Positions 24,421-36,021 of a stretch of DNA of 64,000 bases are shown here, piece by piece (positions within the stretch are counted from its first letter, which is position 1; the number at the start of each line of letters is the position of its first letter). This DNA comes from Hermatobates lingyangjiaoensis (lineage: Eukaryota > Arthropoda > Insecta > Hemiptera > Hermatobatidae): NCBI GenBank assembly GCA_026182355.1, contig JAPFBL010000577.1, positions 62,001 to 126,000 of the forward strand, read 5' to 3'. The position numbers and the translations under genes were made by a program. A model generated the notes under the pieces. It ran no database searches. It had not been told where the DNA came from and saw nothing but the letters and a program-made list of their open reading frames with translations.

Positions 24421-25200
24421 GGTGAATAAATTTAGGATCATTTATAGTCCCCATCACAATCTTTGTTTCTAATCCAGTTGTTAATCCTACACTGTAGTAT
24501 TTGATGTGTGGTGTTCCGGTTTCTTTTGCCATGTCCATATAATTATTGAATAAGAATTTGGAAATCAAGGCATCTTTCTTCAAGCTGGCCGCACAATTGG
24601 CAATTCTCCAATCTTCCTTGTACTTGCCACAATCTGCAACTTTATCTACGGGTTCTGTCTTCTGTTCATTTTCCATCAATTCTCCTCCTGATGCGTTTGT
24701 CAAAACAAACAAAAATTACAAATATTAGAGTGTTCATTGTCTCCTTCTTTCTCTCAATACAAATGCTAGTTTGTCGAGATACTGTTGTTTAAGCACTTCA
24801 ATGTCAGGAATGTCCGCGTTTCCCAAGTATGTTGAATAAATTGTCCTAACACAAAATGCACAATTAAAAGTCTCCCATCCATCCATCCACGTTCTTTACT
24901 GTCACTTCATTAGTTTCAGCTATGGCTATTTCCATAACTCCACTTCCTATGACTGGGAACCACTGGTTAGGTCCCATGACTATTGCTAGCGCAGGAGTTC
25001 TCACAGCCATTGTGTCTCTTAACCACTCCGTGAATTTTCTGCAATTCTCCTTCTGATGGAGATTATTTGGTCCTGCATCTTCTGCTCTGTAAGCTGTCAC
25101 CACTTCCTCTATTCCTGTCTTCTGCCATTAACTCATGTGCTTACCATCCCATATAGGGAGGTCTCGCACCTCATTCAACAGGAACAAAGCAACTGGCTTG
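24404..25200 (-). pseudogene. unrecognised ORF, about 260 residues in two or three frames
   Basis: Reading down from about 25200, frames give LLNEVRDLPIWDGKHM, then ENCRKFTEWLRDTMAV, TPALAIVMGPNQWFPVIGSG (25103-24864), then TIYSTYLGNADIPDIEVL. A frame change follows near 24730, and KVADCGKYKEDWRIANCAAS and MGTINDPKFIHLCPPI run to 24404. It begins exactly where piggyBac 2 loses its frame. No domain is recognised. A captured viral nucleoprotein or an unassigned Polinton gene are both possible. Confidence 0.45.
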
Positions 25201-26298
25201 TCAAAACAATAGCAACTTCAGGATTTCTTATTGTATCTGTAAGTTTCAAGACGACTCTCTTCCCCAAGGTCCCAGTCAGTACTGCCTGTCTGAGCTCTTT
25301 TCCAGAATACACATTTAGGTCATATGCATATCCTGTGACAGCATCACACCGTTCCCATAATTTTATCCCTCGTTTCACAGGCTTTATGGGAAGATACTGT
25401 TTGAGGGAAGACCTTCCTTTGAATTTAGTCATAGACTCGTCTACGCTTTGAAAAGGGCAGTCTTCCCTTGCCCTTGGAAACGTGTACTTCAAGCATGCAA
25501 TTACCTCATCTATGTAAAAAGTTTTTGAAGAATCTCTTGGTGGATCTGGACTATTGAAATACAATTTGGATGTCAAAACCTGAAATCTGTTTCTAGCAAT
25601 TACCAGTTTTATAGCCTCATTGCCCAATGATGGGTTATGTGACCAGTAGTTTGAGATATTGGGTACCTTGTTGTAACACATAACAAGAACACAGCCTAGA
25701 ACGAGCATTATCTCATTTGGGCCAGTGTGTTCAAGAGCTTTCTTTTTTTTTTACGCATTATATCTAACCGTTCGTTGGTACACTGACTAATGTACATCAA
25801 CAAACTTCATGGAAACACCTTCAAAAAACACTCCAACTCAATCGTTGATGTTTTCAGGTCTATAAGAGAAAGAGTTGGTCGATTATCAGGGATAGTATGC
25901 CTAGGCATGAAATGAATAGTTGGCTGAGACCATATAACATTGTTAGAACCATTTACCGAAGGTACAGAATTATCACTAACTTCTTCAGTACTAAGAGAAC
26001 GTTCAGTATTTATGCCATGATCATGAGAAGTGCTTGCTCTTACCTCGTTGTTATCAGAAAGAGAGGTACCTACTTCATTGTCAGGAGCCAGGTTACAATC
26101 ATTTTCGGAGCTGTCAGATAAATCGTCACTATTGTCACTTTCAAAATCACTTTCATTTGCCTCGAATGTATTGTCTATGAACGAATCGTCACTGTCACTA
26201 GATAAGTCACTATCGGTGTTTTCAAGAATGCTCCTGAGTTCATCGTTCGTGTAGTATCGTTTTCTGTTTCGATCCATCTTTTTCAACAAGGAAAACAT
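25201..26298 (-). pseudogene. piggyBac 2 transposase, N-terminal half
   Basis: It starts at 26298 or at the second Met (MDRNRKRYYTNDELRSILEN), followed by a Ser/Asp-rich acidic N-terminus typical of piggyBac. A frameshift near 25750 leads into NISNYWSHNPSLGNEAIKL and the first catalytic motif FQSVDESMTKFKGR near 25430, then GYAYDLNVYSGKE. At about 25205, just before the second catalytic Asp, the frame ends and unrelated sequence begins. The C-terminal half is missing. Confidence 0.85.
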
Positions 26299-26820
26299 AA
26301 TAATATTAGCATAATAACAAAAATGGTACAGAAAAAAAATAGATTAGCAAAACAAAGAGGAAAACAATATTACTGAAGGTATTGATAAACATAATAAAGC
26401 TCTGTAAATACTAATGGGACATATAATCCCACTAACCTCTGTTCGACCAAACTAATTACATGTGAATAAAACTGTATAATAATACGAAGATTGTTTTTAC
26501 TTACCGAATGCAGATGGGTGTTATAAATATTATACAACAAGAAAAACGAAAATTGAACACTTTCCGACACTGATAAAGATAACAAAATGGCTTAGCTCTA
26601 CAGATGACCTGCTGTTGTTCACAAAATCGGGCGTTTGATAACCTTCTCTGGTCTACAAATGAAACATAACAACGATTTAGCGGCTAAAATTGGTACTACT
26701 CGCAACTGAGATGTGTCTCAACCACTGGGACAGAGTTTTGGAAGAATACAATAGCTTTCAGACCCATTGGCACCGTCATTTCTGCCCTTGGGATGATATG
26801 TCCCGTTGGAAGTCAAAGGG
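25201..26820 (-). mobile_element. piggyBac element 2, 5' half
   Basis: The 5' end reads CCCTTTGACTTCCAACGGGA (reverse strand from 26820), next to TTAA at 26821-26824. That TTAA lies in the last codons of a polymerase B fragment, and the element supplies its stop codon. No 3' end was found. The first 460 bp (26361-26820) recurs at 60572-61023. Confidence 0.8.
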
Positions 26821-27424
26821 TTAAACTAGGTCTGGAGTAATGACCATAAGGCAAAGTATTTACACCGTCTTCCAAAGTGATTCCTTTATCGTCATAATTT
26901 CTCAAGGCTAACTTGTTCAAGTGAATCGTGCTCACTTTATGATATCTAGATTGAATCCTTTTCATTTCTTTGTAAAGATTTTGACTAGTCTGCAAGGCGT
27001 TGTAATAGTCATCAAAACTAATTCCTACATGCTTTGATATTCCTTTACACCTTTGCTTCTCAACATCACCATCGAGTTTTAAGCAATACATTTTTGGTGA
27101 TAGACCGACAAATTTCTCAATAATTGTTCCCGTATCTTCCTTCATAAGCCCAGGAACACCCTTGTTTTTATTGGAAAACAGTTTGTGTTTAGCCGGAATA
27201 TTTGAGGTGTCCAAGTGATTTTCAATGGCAAGCAAATTTTCATAGATATCTTCAACATTGGTAATTTTAAAGTAAAACGAGTCAGTGTCTGTATAGATGA
27301 GAGATAGGTCTTGTTTAAAAACAGGTTTGAAAACGTCACAAAAGTATCGATACATTATAAATTTTGATATCGCAAGGATACTGGCTCCAATTATTGTAGG
27401 CTTGTTATAAAACAGTTCTGTCAT
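26361..27424. repeat. 1.06-kb direct repeat, copy 1 (partner 60572-61624)
   Basis: This stretch joins the 5' end of piggyBac 2 to the C-terminal part of Polinton polymerase B. The same joint sequence occurs at 60572-61624 with few differences, such as a 6-base gap near 26545. Identity ends abruptly at 27424, where the polymerase frame gives way to another protein. Confidence 0.95.
26813..27424 (-). pseudogene. polB: Polinton DNA polymerase B, C-terminal fragment
   Basis: The fragment begins at 27424 with ELFYNKPTIIGASILAISKF, carries the metal-binding motif C YTDTDSFYF near 27275, and ends at GHYSRPSLTL with the stop supplied by the piggyBac end. It corresponds residue for residue to the C-terminal 200 residues of the protein at 61016-63968. 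The exonuclease, motif A and motif B parts are absent, having been replaced by an unrelated frame. It cannot work alone. Confidence 0.9.
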
Positions 27425-28154
27425 TATTGTTACCGGATAAGAGCTTGTCGTCAAGATTACTAACCGAGTGAGCCAGATTTCCGCGTCTAGCAGTCTTCAC
27501 ATCAGTGAGCTCGCGAGTCTTGACTCTACCTTGTATATCAACACCATCATCGGTACGTCGGAAAGATGTTCTTGTACCGAAAGTATCCGCCACTCTCGGA
27601 GCGGAGGCGTATATTGCGTCAACCAAGGGATCCACCTTTTGTTTTAAACAAGGTTCCCTTGTCAGTGGCGTATCAATGGATAGGAGAGTGGCCCGGGAGA
27701 GTTTCATCATTGCATCTTCACATCCTGGTATTTTAAGACGCTCGAGCACATCGTCAGAAGAAACGTAGTCTACAAGAAACCCCAGTGTTTTGTTTACACA
27801 CCCAGAGAAAATCTTGAGTTTCTTATCCGTTTGTTTTTCTTTAAGTATGACTTTATCCAGGCTCAAGTCATCACCTGTGGAATCGATTCTTCTTAGGAGA
27901 GATTCCCCGGTCGCCACAGCAGATGAAGTTGCTTTATAAGTGTCAGGAATTGGACCATCGACACGTTGACTCATGTCATCCCCGACTAACGGAGCCAAGA
28001 GGGCACTGGGTACTCTCTGAGTCTTATTGTGTGCCATCTTCAGCGCTTCTTGTGTTCTATAACGATGTAATTTTGCTTCATGTACCCTATTTATTTCAGC
28101 AAGAAACTTTAACCTTTCTACCCTAGGAGTCTTTGCCAACTGATCTCTAAAAGG
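27425..28154 (-). CDS. unrecognised ORF, C-terminal part (first part at 30777-31080)
   Basis: The frame open from 28139 to 27405 encodes charged, mostly helical sequence (LAKTPRVERLKFLAEINRVH, then TLGFLVDYVSSDDVLERL, then a basic Arg-rich tail). It is split from its upstream part by hAT 3: the upstream frame ends LEPVPSLPDLEQ at the far side of that element and the target duplication restores the join. The 3' end runs into polymerase B, so the true C-terminus may be lost. No catalytic motif, signal peptide or membrane segment is visible and no family is recognised. The long uninterrupted frame suggests recent coding function. Confidence 0.5.
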
Positions 28155-28162
28155 CTCTTGGT

Positions 28163-30768
28163 CAGGGCTGCCAGAAGGATTTTGCCAATAGTAACAATTC
28201 CAATTTCAAAAGGTAACAAATCACTTGAAAAAGTAACAAATTCACAAAATGACGTATGAATATGAAATAAAGTTCATTCTAACTAATTTGAACTTATATT
28301 TATTTACTTATTGTTTAAAGTATCCCATAAAATGTGCGTTTCTTAACTTTTACAGTCTAGAAAGTAGTATCATCACCAGCAGCCTCTGTATTCTTAGTAT
28401 ATAATTTTTCTGTACGCATTAGCGTCAACAGCTCTTCAGAAGGTCTCCATTTAGTACAATCTACATCAGTCATTAGGCTTTTTGAGTATAGCAGAGCATT
28501 TATTGTATAAGTTTTTAATGAAGATCGATTTTTAGTTTTAATTACATTTAGGATTGAAAAAATTCTTTCAGCACAAGTAGAGGAATGAGGCAAAGCAAGA
28601 AGGCTCTTCATCAACATTGATAGCAACGGATATCGAAATTTGTCACCAAATTTTTCATTGGAAATGTTTTCCCAAAACACTTCAGGCTCTTCCTCACTAA
28701 TACGATCAGAGTCTTCTAGTGTCAGCTCTCGCCATTCCGTATTTAAAGCATCGAGATTATCTTCAGATACAATATTAGAAAACGGCAAATCCAATGAAAT
28801 AATTGATGATGGTTTTCCCTGATTAACATTTTCAGGATCTAATGCTTCTAGTAATTCAAAGTCTCTGAATAAGTGATTTGCCAAAAATCGATTTAACTTT
28901 GTTTCATTAATTCTACATAAAAGTTCAAAATATTAATACGAAACTGCTTAAATTCTCTGTCCCCAGTTTTATCAGTATTCTGTATGTAAATACTTTCTCC
29001 TTTTGCACCGAAATAAATTTCTTCAGTAGGAAGGTAGATTGAAGGGTCAGCCACATTAATTTCTGATACATTTCTATTCTTGATTAATTCTCGTTTCACA
29101 AAGAAACCAATAATAGTTTTGCAACTTGTGTTAATTGAACACCTTAGCTTGTGTAGACGAAAGGATTCAGCTTGAAATTCTACATTAAGTTTATTTACCA
29201 TAGGTAAGATGAAAGATAAAAATGAATAATACATCCTGGTATATACATTTTGCAATTGTTCGAGTATCAAAGCAGCTGATGCAATATTGTCTTCTAGTGA
29301 AGCTGAAGTAAAAAACAAAGTGAGAGCATTCCATTGATCAAGTATCCTATTGACAACTTACTCTAGGCATAACCATCTTGTACAGCTGACGTACAAAATT
29401 TTTCTGGAGTTTGTATCAGTAAATTTCTGGAACTCTTTGTAATGAGAAAGGCGCTTTGGACTATTTGAAAAGTACGAATGAATACTTCGAGCTAAATCTT
29501 CTATTTCATTGGGAAATTTTAAACAAGCCATAGATGCACATAAATGCATCGAATGACACACAGCCTTGCACGTATAATGCTGAAACTTTCTGTTGTAATA
29601 GATGTTGAACGCCATTTTTTCTACCCATCATTACACTGGCATTATCACTTGCAAATCCTATAAGATTATCAAAAGGTATTTTATTCTTTTCGAAAAAAAT
29701 CGATAAAGAGTTCATAATTCCTGTAGCACTGCAATCCTCCACCTCTATTAAAGCTAAGTATATATCAACAGTTTTTTTTACATTTGAATCATAGTATCTA
29801 CTTAATAAAACAAGTTGCTTAATGGTAGAAACATCAGTTGTTTCGTCGATTATAAGAGAATATTTACATTTCTGTAGTGTATTGATAAGTTCATCAAGGT
29901 AATGCTTACCTAGAACAGTACGAAAAAGACCAGACCCTTTTGTCCGTGCACATTTTATAGATTTGCTGATAGTCGAATCTTTACAAACATTTGAAATTAA
30001 TCCTGGCAAATGGTCTAAAATTGCAATAGGTAGGTTGTGCTCAGCAACAAAGGCACAGAGTTTAAGTTCAGCTGCTGCAACTTTTTTTGCGTGAAGCGAA
30101 ATTTTATTTGGCTGCATGAACTCAGTTAATTTTCAGCATTTATTAACGCAACAAATATTTTTTCGTGTTTATCTGTTTCACCGAGGCTTTTTAACTTGTG
30201 TAATCCCACCAGAAATTACAGTTTTACAAAATTTACAGAATGCTTTGTTTTCATTCAGTTTACTCACTTCAATCCAAGCTGCAAATCGTTCATCTTCCAG
30301 CCAATCTTTCCTTAATTTTCGATTGTAACTTTTGTTATACTTCACTTTTTTCTTTACTGGTGTACTTTATTTCTTACTCTCATCGTTGGATAAATTTCTA
30401 GAAGAACTCATTGTCAAATAAGGGTAACAAAAAGCAGATAATCACTGCAATTAGATTGACGCGTGTTCACTTCACTGATGTCTGGCATAAACTGGCACTG
30501 GCCTAATGGCGGTAGGTACAGTAATGCAGTTGCACACACACACCGTTCGCTGCGCACAAAACAAAACCTTATTTATACTGATACAGAATATGATTAAACA
30601 GTATTTTAATAGTCATCACTGTAATATTGCAACATTTTATTACTATTTCATGATTGGTTGTTCAAATAGTAACAACTTTTGGAAGCGTCGTAACAAAAGT
30701 AACAAATTTAAGTTTTGCAAGTAAAAAGTAACAATTTGTTACCAAAAGTAACAACTCTGGCAGCCCTG
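28163..30768 (-). mobile_element. hAT element 3 with 8-bp target duplication
   Basis: The ends CAGGGCTGCCAGAAGG and, inverted, CAGGGCTGCCAGAGTT are flanked by CTCTTGGT (28155-28162) and CTCTAGGT (30769-30776), a 7-of-8 duplication. Subterminal GTAACAAATT-type motifs are repeated at both ends. One reverse-strand transposase gene fills it. The element interrupts an unrelated ORF. Confidence 0.92.
28357..30411 (-). pseudogene. hAT 3 transposase, frameshifted
   Basis: From about 30411 the frame reads MSSSRNLSNDESKK, then a zinc-finger-like stretch with FAAWIEVSKL and AFCKFCKTVISGG. The core holds YSLIIDETTDVSTIKQLVLL (about 29860) and IGFASDNASVMMGRKNGVQ (about 29650), then CVSFDAFMC. The C-terminal dimerisation domain has SLLALPHSSTCAERIFSILN and NRSSLKTYTINALL near 28530-28610. 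Breaks occur near 30365, 30200, 29600, 29350 and 28890. Family enzymes insert with 8-bp duplications, as seen here. All domains are present in order. Confidence 0.88.
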
Positions 30769-30776
30769 CTCTAGGT

Positions 30777-31080
30777 CAGGGAGAGAAGGTACAGGTTCCA
30801 AAATGTCGACCTTCTTTTTTGGGATGAGGACCGGCGCCGGAACATCTATAGGTGTTAAATCTAGATTTATGCTAAAGTCCATCTCCATGTAATCCTTGGT
30901 GGTAAGGACCTTGTGACCTCCTTGCCCGTAGTTGCTGGCGGGAGGTCCATTCGCCAAGTCAACCGTCGAAGTTTTATCTGGGTCCTGACCCTTTCCATAA
31001 AAAACGGGAAAGAGAAAGAAAACCAAATCGTTTAAAGACACTCGATAGCCTTGGAGACAATTATAAATCCGAGTTTTCTT
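30777..31080 (-). CDS. unrecognised ORF, N-terminal part
   Basis: The reverse frame through 31080-30777 reads FYGKGQDPDKTSTVDLANGP, then DYMEMDFSINLDLTP and KKKVDILEPVPSLPDLE, ending at the hAT 3 target site. It continues at 28154-27425. Upstream it merges into a hAT fragment at 31080, so the true start is not visible. Proline-rich and acidic stretches suggest a partly disordered N-terminal region. Confidence 0.45.
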
Positions 31081-31283
31081 CACAACAGATCGAGCAAAAA
31101 AACGGTGGAAAATAAATCTACTTTTTCTGGACACATTTCCTTAGCTACCTCATTTAAGCACTGTTTAATAAGTTCACCATCTGTAAATGGCTTATCTTTC
31201 TTCGCCAAAAGGTGAGCAACATGGAAGCTTGCACTTGTTGCTGCCTCATTTTCTATAGCCTTCTTCTTGAAAATAAACTGCAT
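31080..31283 (-). pseudogene. hAT fragment (GTF2IRD2/FAM200-like)
   Basis: KKAIENEAATSASFHVAHLL, AKKDKPFTDGELIKQC and LNEVAKEMCPEKVDLFSTV are the typical pre-catalytic segment of the same hAT branch as the pseudogene at 16030-17531. Only about 65 residues remain and no ends are visible. Confidence 0.7.
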
Positions 31284-32937
31284 TGATGATAAATTGTTCT
31301 TTAACCCATTATGGCCGAAAGTGTAAAAACTATGCTAATTTAATGAAACTTGGTAAAAACCCTCCTAATGGATCAATATTCATATATATAAGAAATAATT
31401 TCATTCTCTTGAATAGAAAGGAAATTATCGGCATGTAGAAAAATCTACACTTAGGCATTCTGGGTATGAAAACATCTAATTTACAAAATATATTTATTTT
31501 ACTTCATAAAACAGTGATAATGTAAATCTTTGTTTATCGAAATGTTTTTCCTTTATATATGAGCTTTTTCAGAGATGTAACTATAATAAAAATAAAATTA
31601 TTACTATAGATCCTTTGTAGTAATACAAAAATAATTCCTTTGGAAACACAAATAACACAGTTTCAGGTAAACTAATTTGAACGATATAGGAACTTGATTC
31701 CATTAGACATTCAAATGGTACGCTTCAAAGCATTTAGGATGTAAGCCTACATCACACTTCTTGTACCTAAATGATGCTCTGCCTTTACACTGCCGGCAAG
31801 ATCTGGCTTGATCACAGGATAAAATGAAGTGATTCATACCATCGTATCTTGCAATATCAGTCAGTTTTGAAGTAACTTTTCGACCTTGGCGGCTTGGTTG
31901 ACCGAATGACTTACAGTAATGAATGGTGAGAGCCTCAATGAACTCGTACTGTGTCATAACTGTTCTTTTTTCCTTCAGTAGCTGGTATGCATTATTTACG
32001 GTCACTGTGAGAAGATAAGAAAAGATTGGCCACCACCACTTTCGTTGTCGCATCCTTGTCCTATATGTGCTAACAGCCTGATCCATAATATCCACATATC
32101 CCATGTGAGCATGGTATAGCTGGAAACATGCTGCCTGAGGAACATTCACATATTTTTTTTCCTGTCTGTTATAGCGTCTAGTGGATTTCATCTCTGTTGA
32201 GTCAAAGTTAGAGACGAGAGTAACTTCTTTGTTATCCTTCCACTTCATCAACATTATATCGCCACTCATTCTGCTTTGTGCAGCACCTCGTGGTTCGTTC
32301 TTCAAAAAGTTCTTCTGAGATATGGGGCACTTGTCAGTTCTGTTGTCTCTACAGGTTCCAGACGCATAATAGCCACGATTTTTCATTTCTTCCATAGAGT
32401 AATGCTTGTAAAATAATTATCAAAAAATACAGTATGGCCATTGTTTGCTGGAAGCTCTGCTTTTGCTATCAAAGAGATTACAATATTCCCTCCTAGACCA
32501 ATATTAGGAACACTATCGACTGCCTCGTTACTTGTTTTGCCCATGTAGAGATCAAAAGAATGAAGATAACCTCCTTTTGAACACAGAGCCCACATTTTGT
32601 ACCCTGTTTTGATATTAGAACGTGCTCCCGAGCCTTTCGGCCATATCACGTATAATAGCAACTCAGATTGATGCTTTTTAACGTGAAAGCTCTTTCGCCA
32701 CATCTCGGAGGCACCAAGGTTCCATCCATGGATGGAGACCAACTAAACCTCCGAGATGCGCCCGAGGTGGACCACGCGGAGGCGAGCTTCCACGACCCTA
32801 CATCACACATCATAACAAATTATAAAAAAGCCATAAACAAACATCATGCCAAATCATAAGAAACCATAAACAAAGCAAGGCTAGTCAGGGATGTATACTA
32901 GGCTAGTCGGGGGTACTAGCTAAACTCCTGATGGTAC

Positions 32938-35900
32938 TTATCTTTGCCCACCTCCCTGGACTTTCTTTAACATGGAAATATAAGACAGAAATTTTAGGAA
33001 GGGGTCCCTATATTTGCCCCACCAAGCAACTCTGTATATATCCATCACGAATCTTTCAACCTCCATTTCCAGCCTGTATCGGGCATGGGAGTATAGCTCG
33101 CACTGCTCCAGTACGTGTTGAACAGTCTCCTCGGGGTAACCGCATTGGCATACCGGGCTGTCTCTTCTGGCAAACCTGTGCAGGTAGGACATGAAGTCTC
33201 CGTGCCCTGATAGGATCTGTGTAATCCAGTGGGTCACAGGCGGGTTACACACTCTCATTCTCACGCTGACATCTGGGAAGAATGAGTAGGTCCATCTGCC
33301 CGTGTTGCCAGTGTCCCATCTTCTCTGCCACTTCCTGAGAGCCAGCCCATTGTTTCAGCTCTTTTTCCCTGCCATCGCGGTCAGTGCTGACAAAACCAAT
33401 TCTTTCTGAGGGGATCCCTTTCCTTAACTTGTACTTTTCCAGGCGGTACTCGATCTCGATGTCCATAGGCAACTTTCCTGCTATTACCTGTGCCGAAAGG
33501 GCCGAAATAGTGCGGTAGGCCTTCAGCACAGGTATAAGGGCACGTCTCTGTTCTGAAATAAGGACCCTTCTCAGATCGCTGGTCAGTTCGTTTGCCCACA
33601 GAGGGGCTCCATGGCATACTATAGAATTGAAGATCGCCGTGTACATTACTGAGCACTGCCTGAAACCAATCCCCCAGGTCGGCCGTGAAATTCGACAAAG
33701 AAAGGCGAATCTCTCCTGAGCCTTAGCTCCAGCCTCTCTCACGTGCTTTACGAACGAGAAACCTTCCGCTATAGTGACGCCTAAATACTTCACTTCCCTC
33801 TTCACGTGGATTCTTTCCAGGTTGCAGAAGACTCTTGGGAGACTGCATCTATTTAATTTCCCTTTCAGGAGGAGGGCGGAGCACTTGTTATATGACAGCT
33901 CTACCTTGACATAGTCACACCAGTTTCCCACAATTCTCATAGCCAGGTTTGCCTGTTCTTCCAAAGATGCTCTTGAATTGCCCGAGATCATTATGGCTAT
34001 GTCGTCGACGTAGGCCACCGGGTGTAGCTCGTTCATCATAAGTTCTAATAACAGCACTTCAAAAGCATAGGACCAGAGAACCGGTCCCAAAACGGACCCC
34101 TGGGGGCAGCCACGTTCCGCCGGACGTATCACCGAAGTACCCACAGACCTCATGGTAGCTTTTCTCCCCTGAAAGTAGCTCCCTAGCAAGCGAAGTATAC
34201 CTGGGCTCAGTTGAGACTCCTTTAGCTCTCTCATGATAGCAGGCCTCCAAACGCAGTCAAAAGCACCCCTCATGTCGAGGAAAAGGCCCATGACATATTT
34301 GCTATCGGTGTCACTTACGAACCTGTAAACATCCCAGAGAGCATCATCCACGGAAAGGCCACGTCTAGAGCCGAACTGTCGACCAGTAGCGACAGTGTCC
34401 AACTTCAGGGACGGCGGTTTGAGGATGAGGGCTTCGAGGCATTTCCCCATCACAGGCAGTAAGCAAATAGGCCGATATGAGGTAATCTGAGAGGGGTCTC
34501 TATCCAAGCCTTTACTGACCATAACGACGTCAGCCTGCTTCCATTCTTGAGGAAAGTACCCAAACTGGTGGCACTCTTTAAACATTTGCAGCAGTAGCCC
34601 CCCTACTACCGGGAACGCCTTTTTAACAATAATCGGACATAACCCGTCCAAACCCGGCGCCTTATGGTCCCCCTGGCGCCCCATGGCAATCTCAATATCC
34701 ATAACATCCCAAGTGCAATCTTCATAATCCTCAACCGGCTCATTACAAATCCTCCGAGTCGTCACCTGTTCAGCCGTCTCACGCGCCCGGCAATCCTCAG
34801 GGAAAAAATGGCCGAGAAGTGTTTCCAGACGTCCAGCAGGATCAACAACGCGCCCAGAAGGGCCCTCCAGGTCCGATAAGGCCCTCTCGATCCTTATTTT
34901 GTTCGTCACAATCTTATACGGCAGTCCCCATGCTTCCTCCATATGCAAATCAACAAAGCGCTTCCATGTCTCCCTTTTTGCTATTTTACATTCCTTGTGG
35001 AAGCGCTTTCTCAAGGCAACGTATTCTTCATGTCTGGCCGCCCTCAAATCTCCACGCCTTGTTTTTTGGAATGCTCTTCTGAGGGCCCTGACCCGGGCTC
35101 GTAGTTCGGCCAAGTTCTGCGACCACCAAGGGACGTTCTTCTTTTGTTGTCGTCGTTCACCATTAGCCTGGAGCGCCGACGACACCAACAGTTCGGTCAG
35201 GACCTCAACTTTATAGTCGATGTCATCCACGCCATGGGACTCGGCCTCCAAGATATGCTGTACCCGCTGCAGCTCCCATGTAACAGTGCGCTGGAAATGG
35301 CTCCAGCACACCCCTCTTGTTCGGGGGATGCCAAAGGACGGGGTTCCCCCAGCAAATATTCCAATGCTCAGCGACAAAATTACTGGGTTTGGTCACCAAC
35401 TGACACGTCCACTGCGACTGACCAGCTCCAAATTCTCCCGAAGAGGGCCCCCGTAACCGCAGTGACGTCAATTCAAGAGTCTCCAAGTGGACCTACAAAA
35501 GTAGGGGGCGAGCCCGGGTCATTCACGACATGGAGCACGTGTGAAGTCATGACGTCCATGGCCAGTTTTCCTTCCTCCGTAGTCGCTCTTGATCCCCATG
35601 CTAAGTGATGCGCATTGATATCCGTCATAAGGACAATCTCCCTCCCCCTCAAGGAATTCAATGCCCTCTCAAGGGCGGGGAGGGCGTCAACCATGCACAC
35701 TCCATACTGCTTATAGTAGGACACCACCGCAACGTCCACACCTGGTCCGACCACAACGCAAGCCACCACATGACTGTTAGAGACAGAGGACACCATGCAG
35801 ACATCTAGGTCCTTTTTCAAGGCGACAACTGCGGCCTTAGGTCCATCCGCGGTACCAACACATGTTTTAACGTTCCTGCCCATTCCCATGTTAATACCAT

Positions 35901-36021
35901 AGTTCCACGGTTCCTGAACTAGAGCCAAGTCAACTCCAGATTCTTCACAGTACATTAAAAATTGTTCAGTTGCACCCCTTGACTTGTTCAGGTTATTCTG
36001 GGCAATTGTGAGCGTAGCCAT
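32938..36021 (-). pseudogene. LINE 1 ORF2: AP endonuclease and reverse transcriptase
   Basis: It starts at 36021 (MATLTIAQNNLNKSRGATEQ), overlapping ORF1 by 29 bases, as in R1-type LINEs. The endonuclease part shows LALVQEPWNYG and LMTDINAHHLAWGS, where most relatives have GDFNAHH. An in-frame stop near 35473 and frame changes to 35377 break the end of this domain. A single open frame of 710 codons (35377-33245) carries the transcriptase, with GDHKAPGLDGL, RGCPQGSVLGPVLW and the active site AYVDDIAIM. A final frame (33264-32938) has the CCHC-like CQCGYPEETVQHVLEQC. The enzyme nicks target DNA and copies its RNA there. The breaks make this copy inactive as read. Confidence 0.92.
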
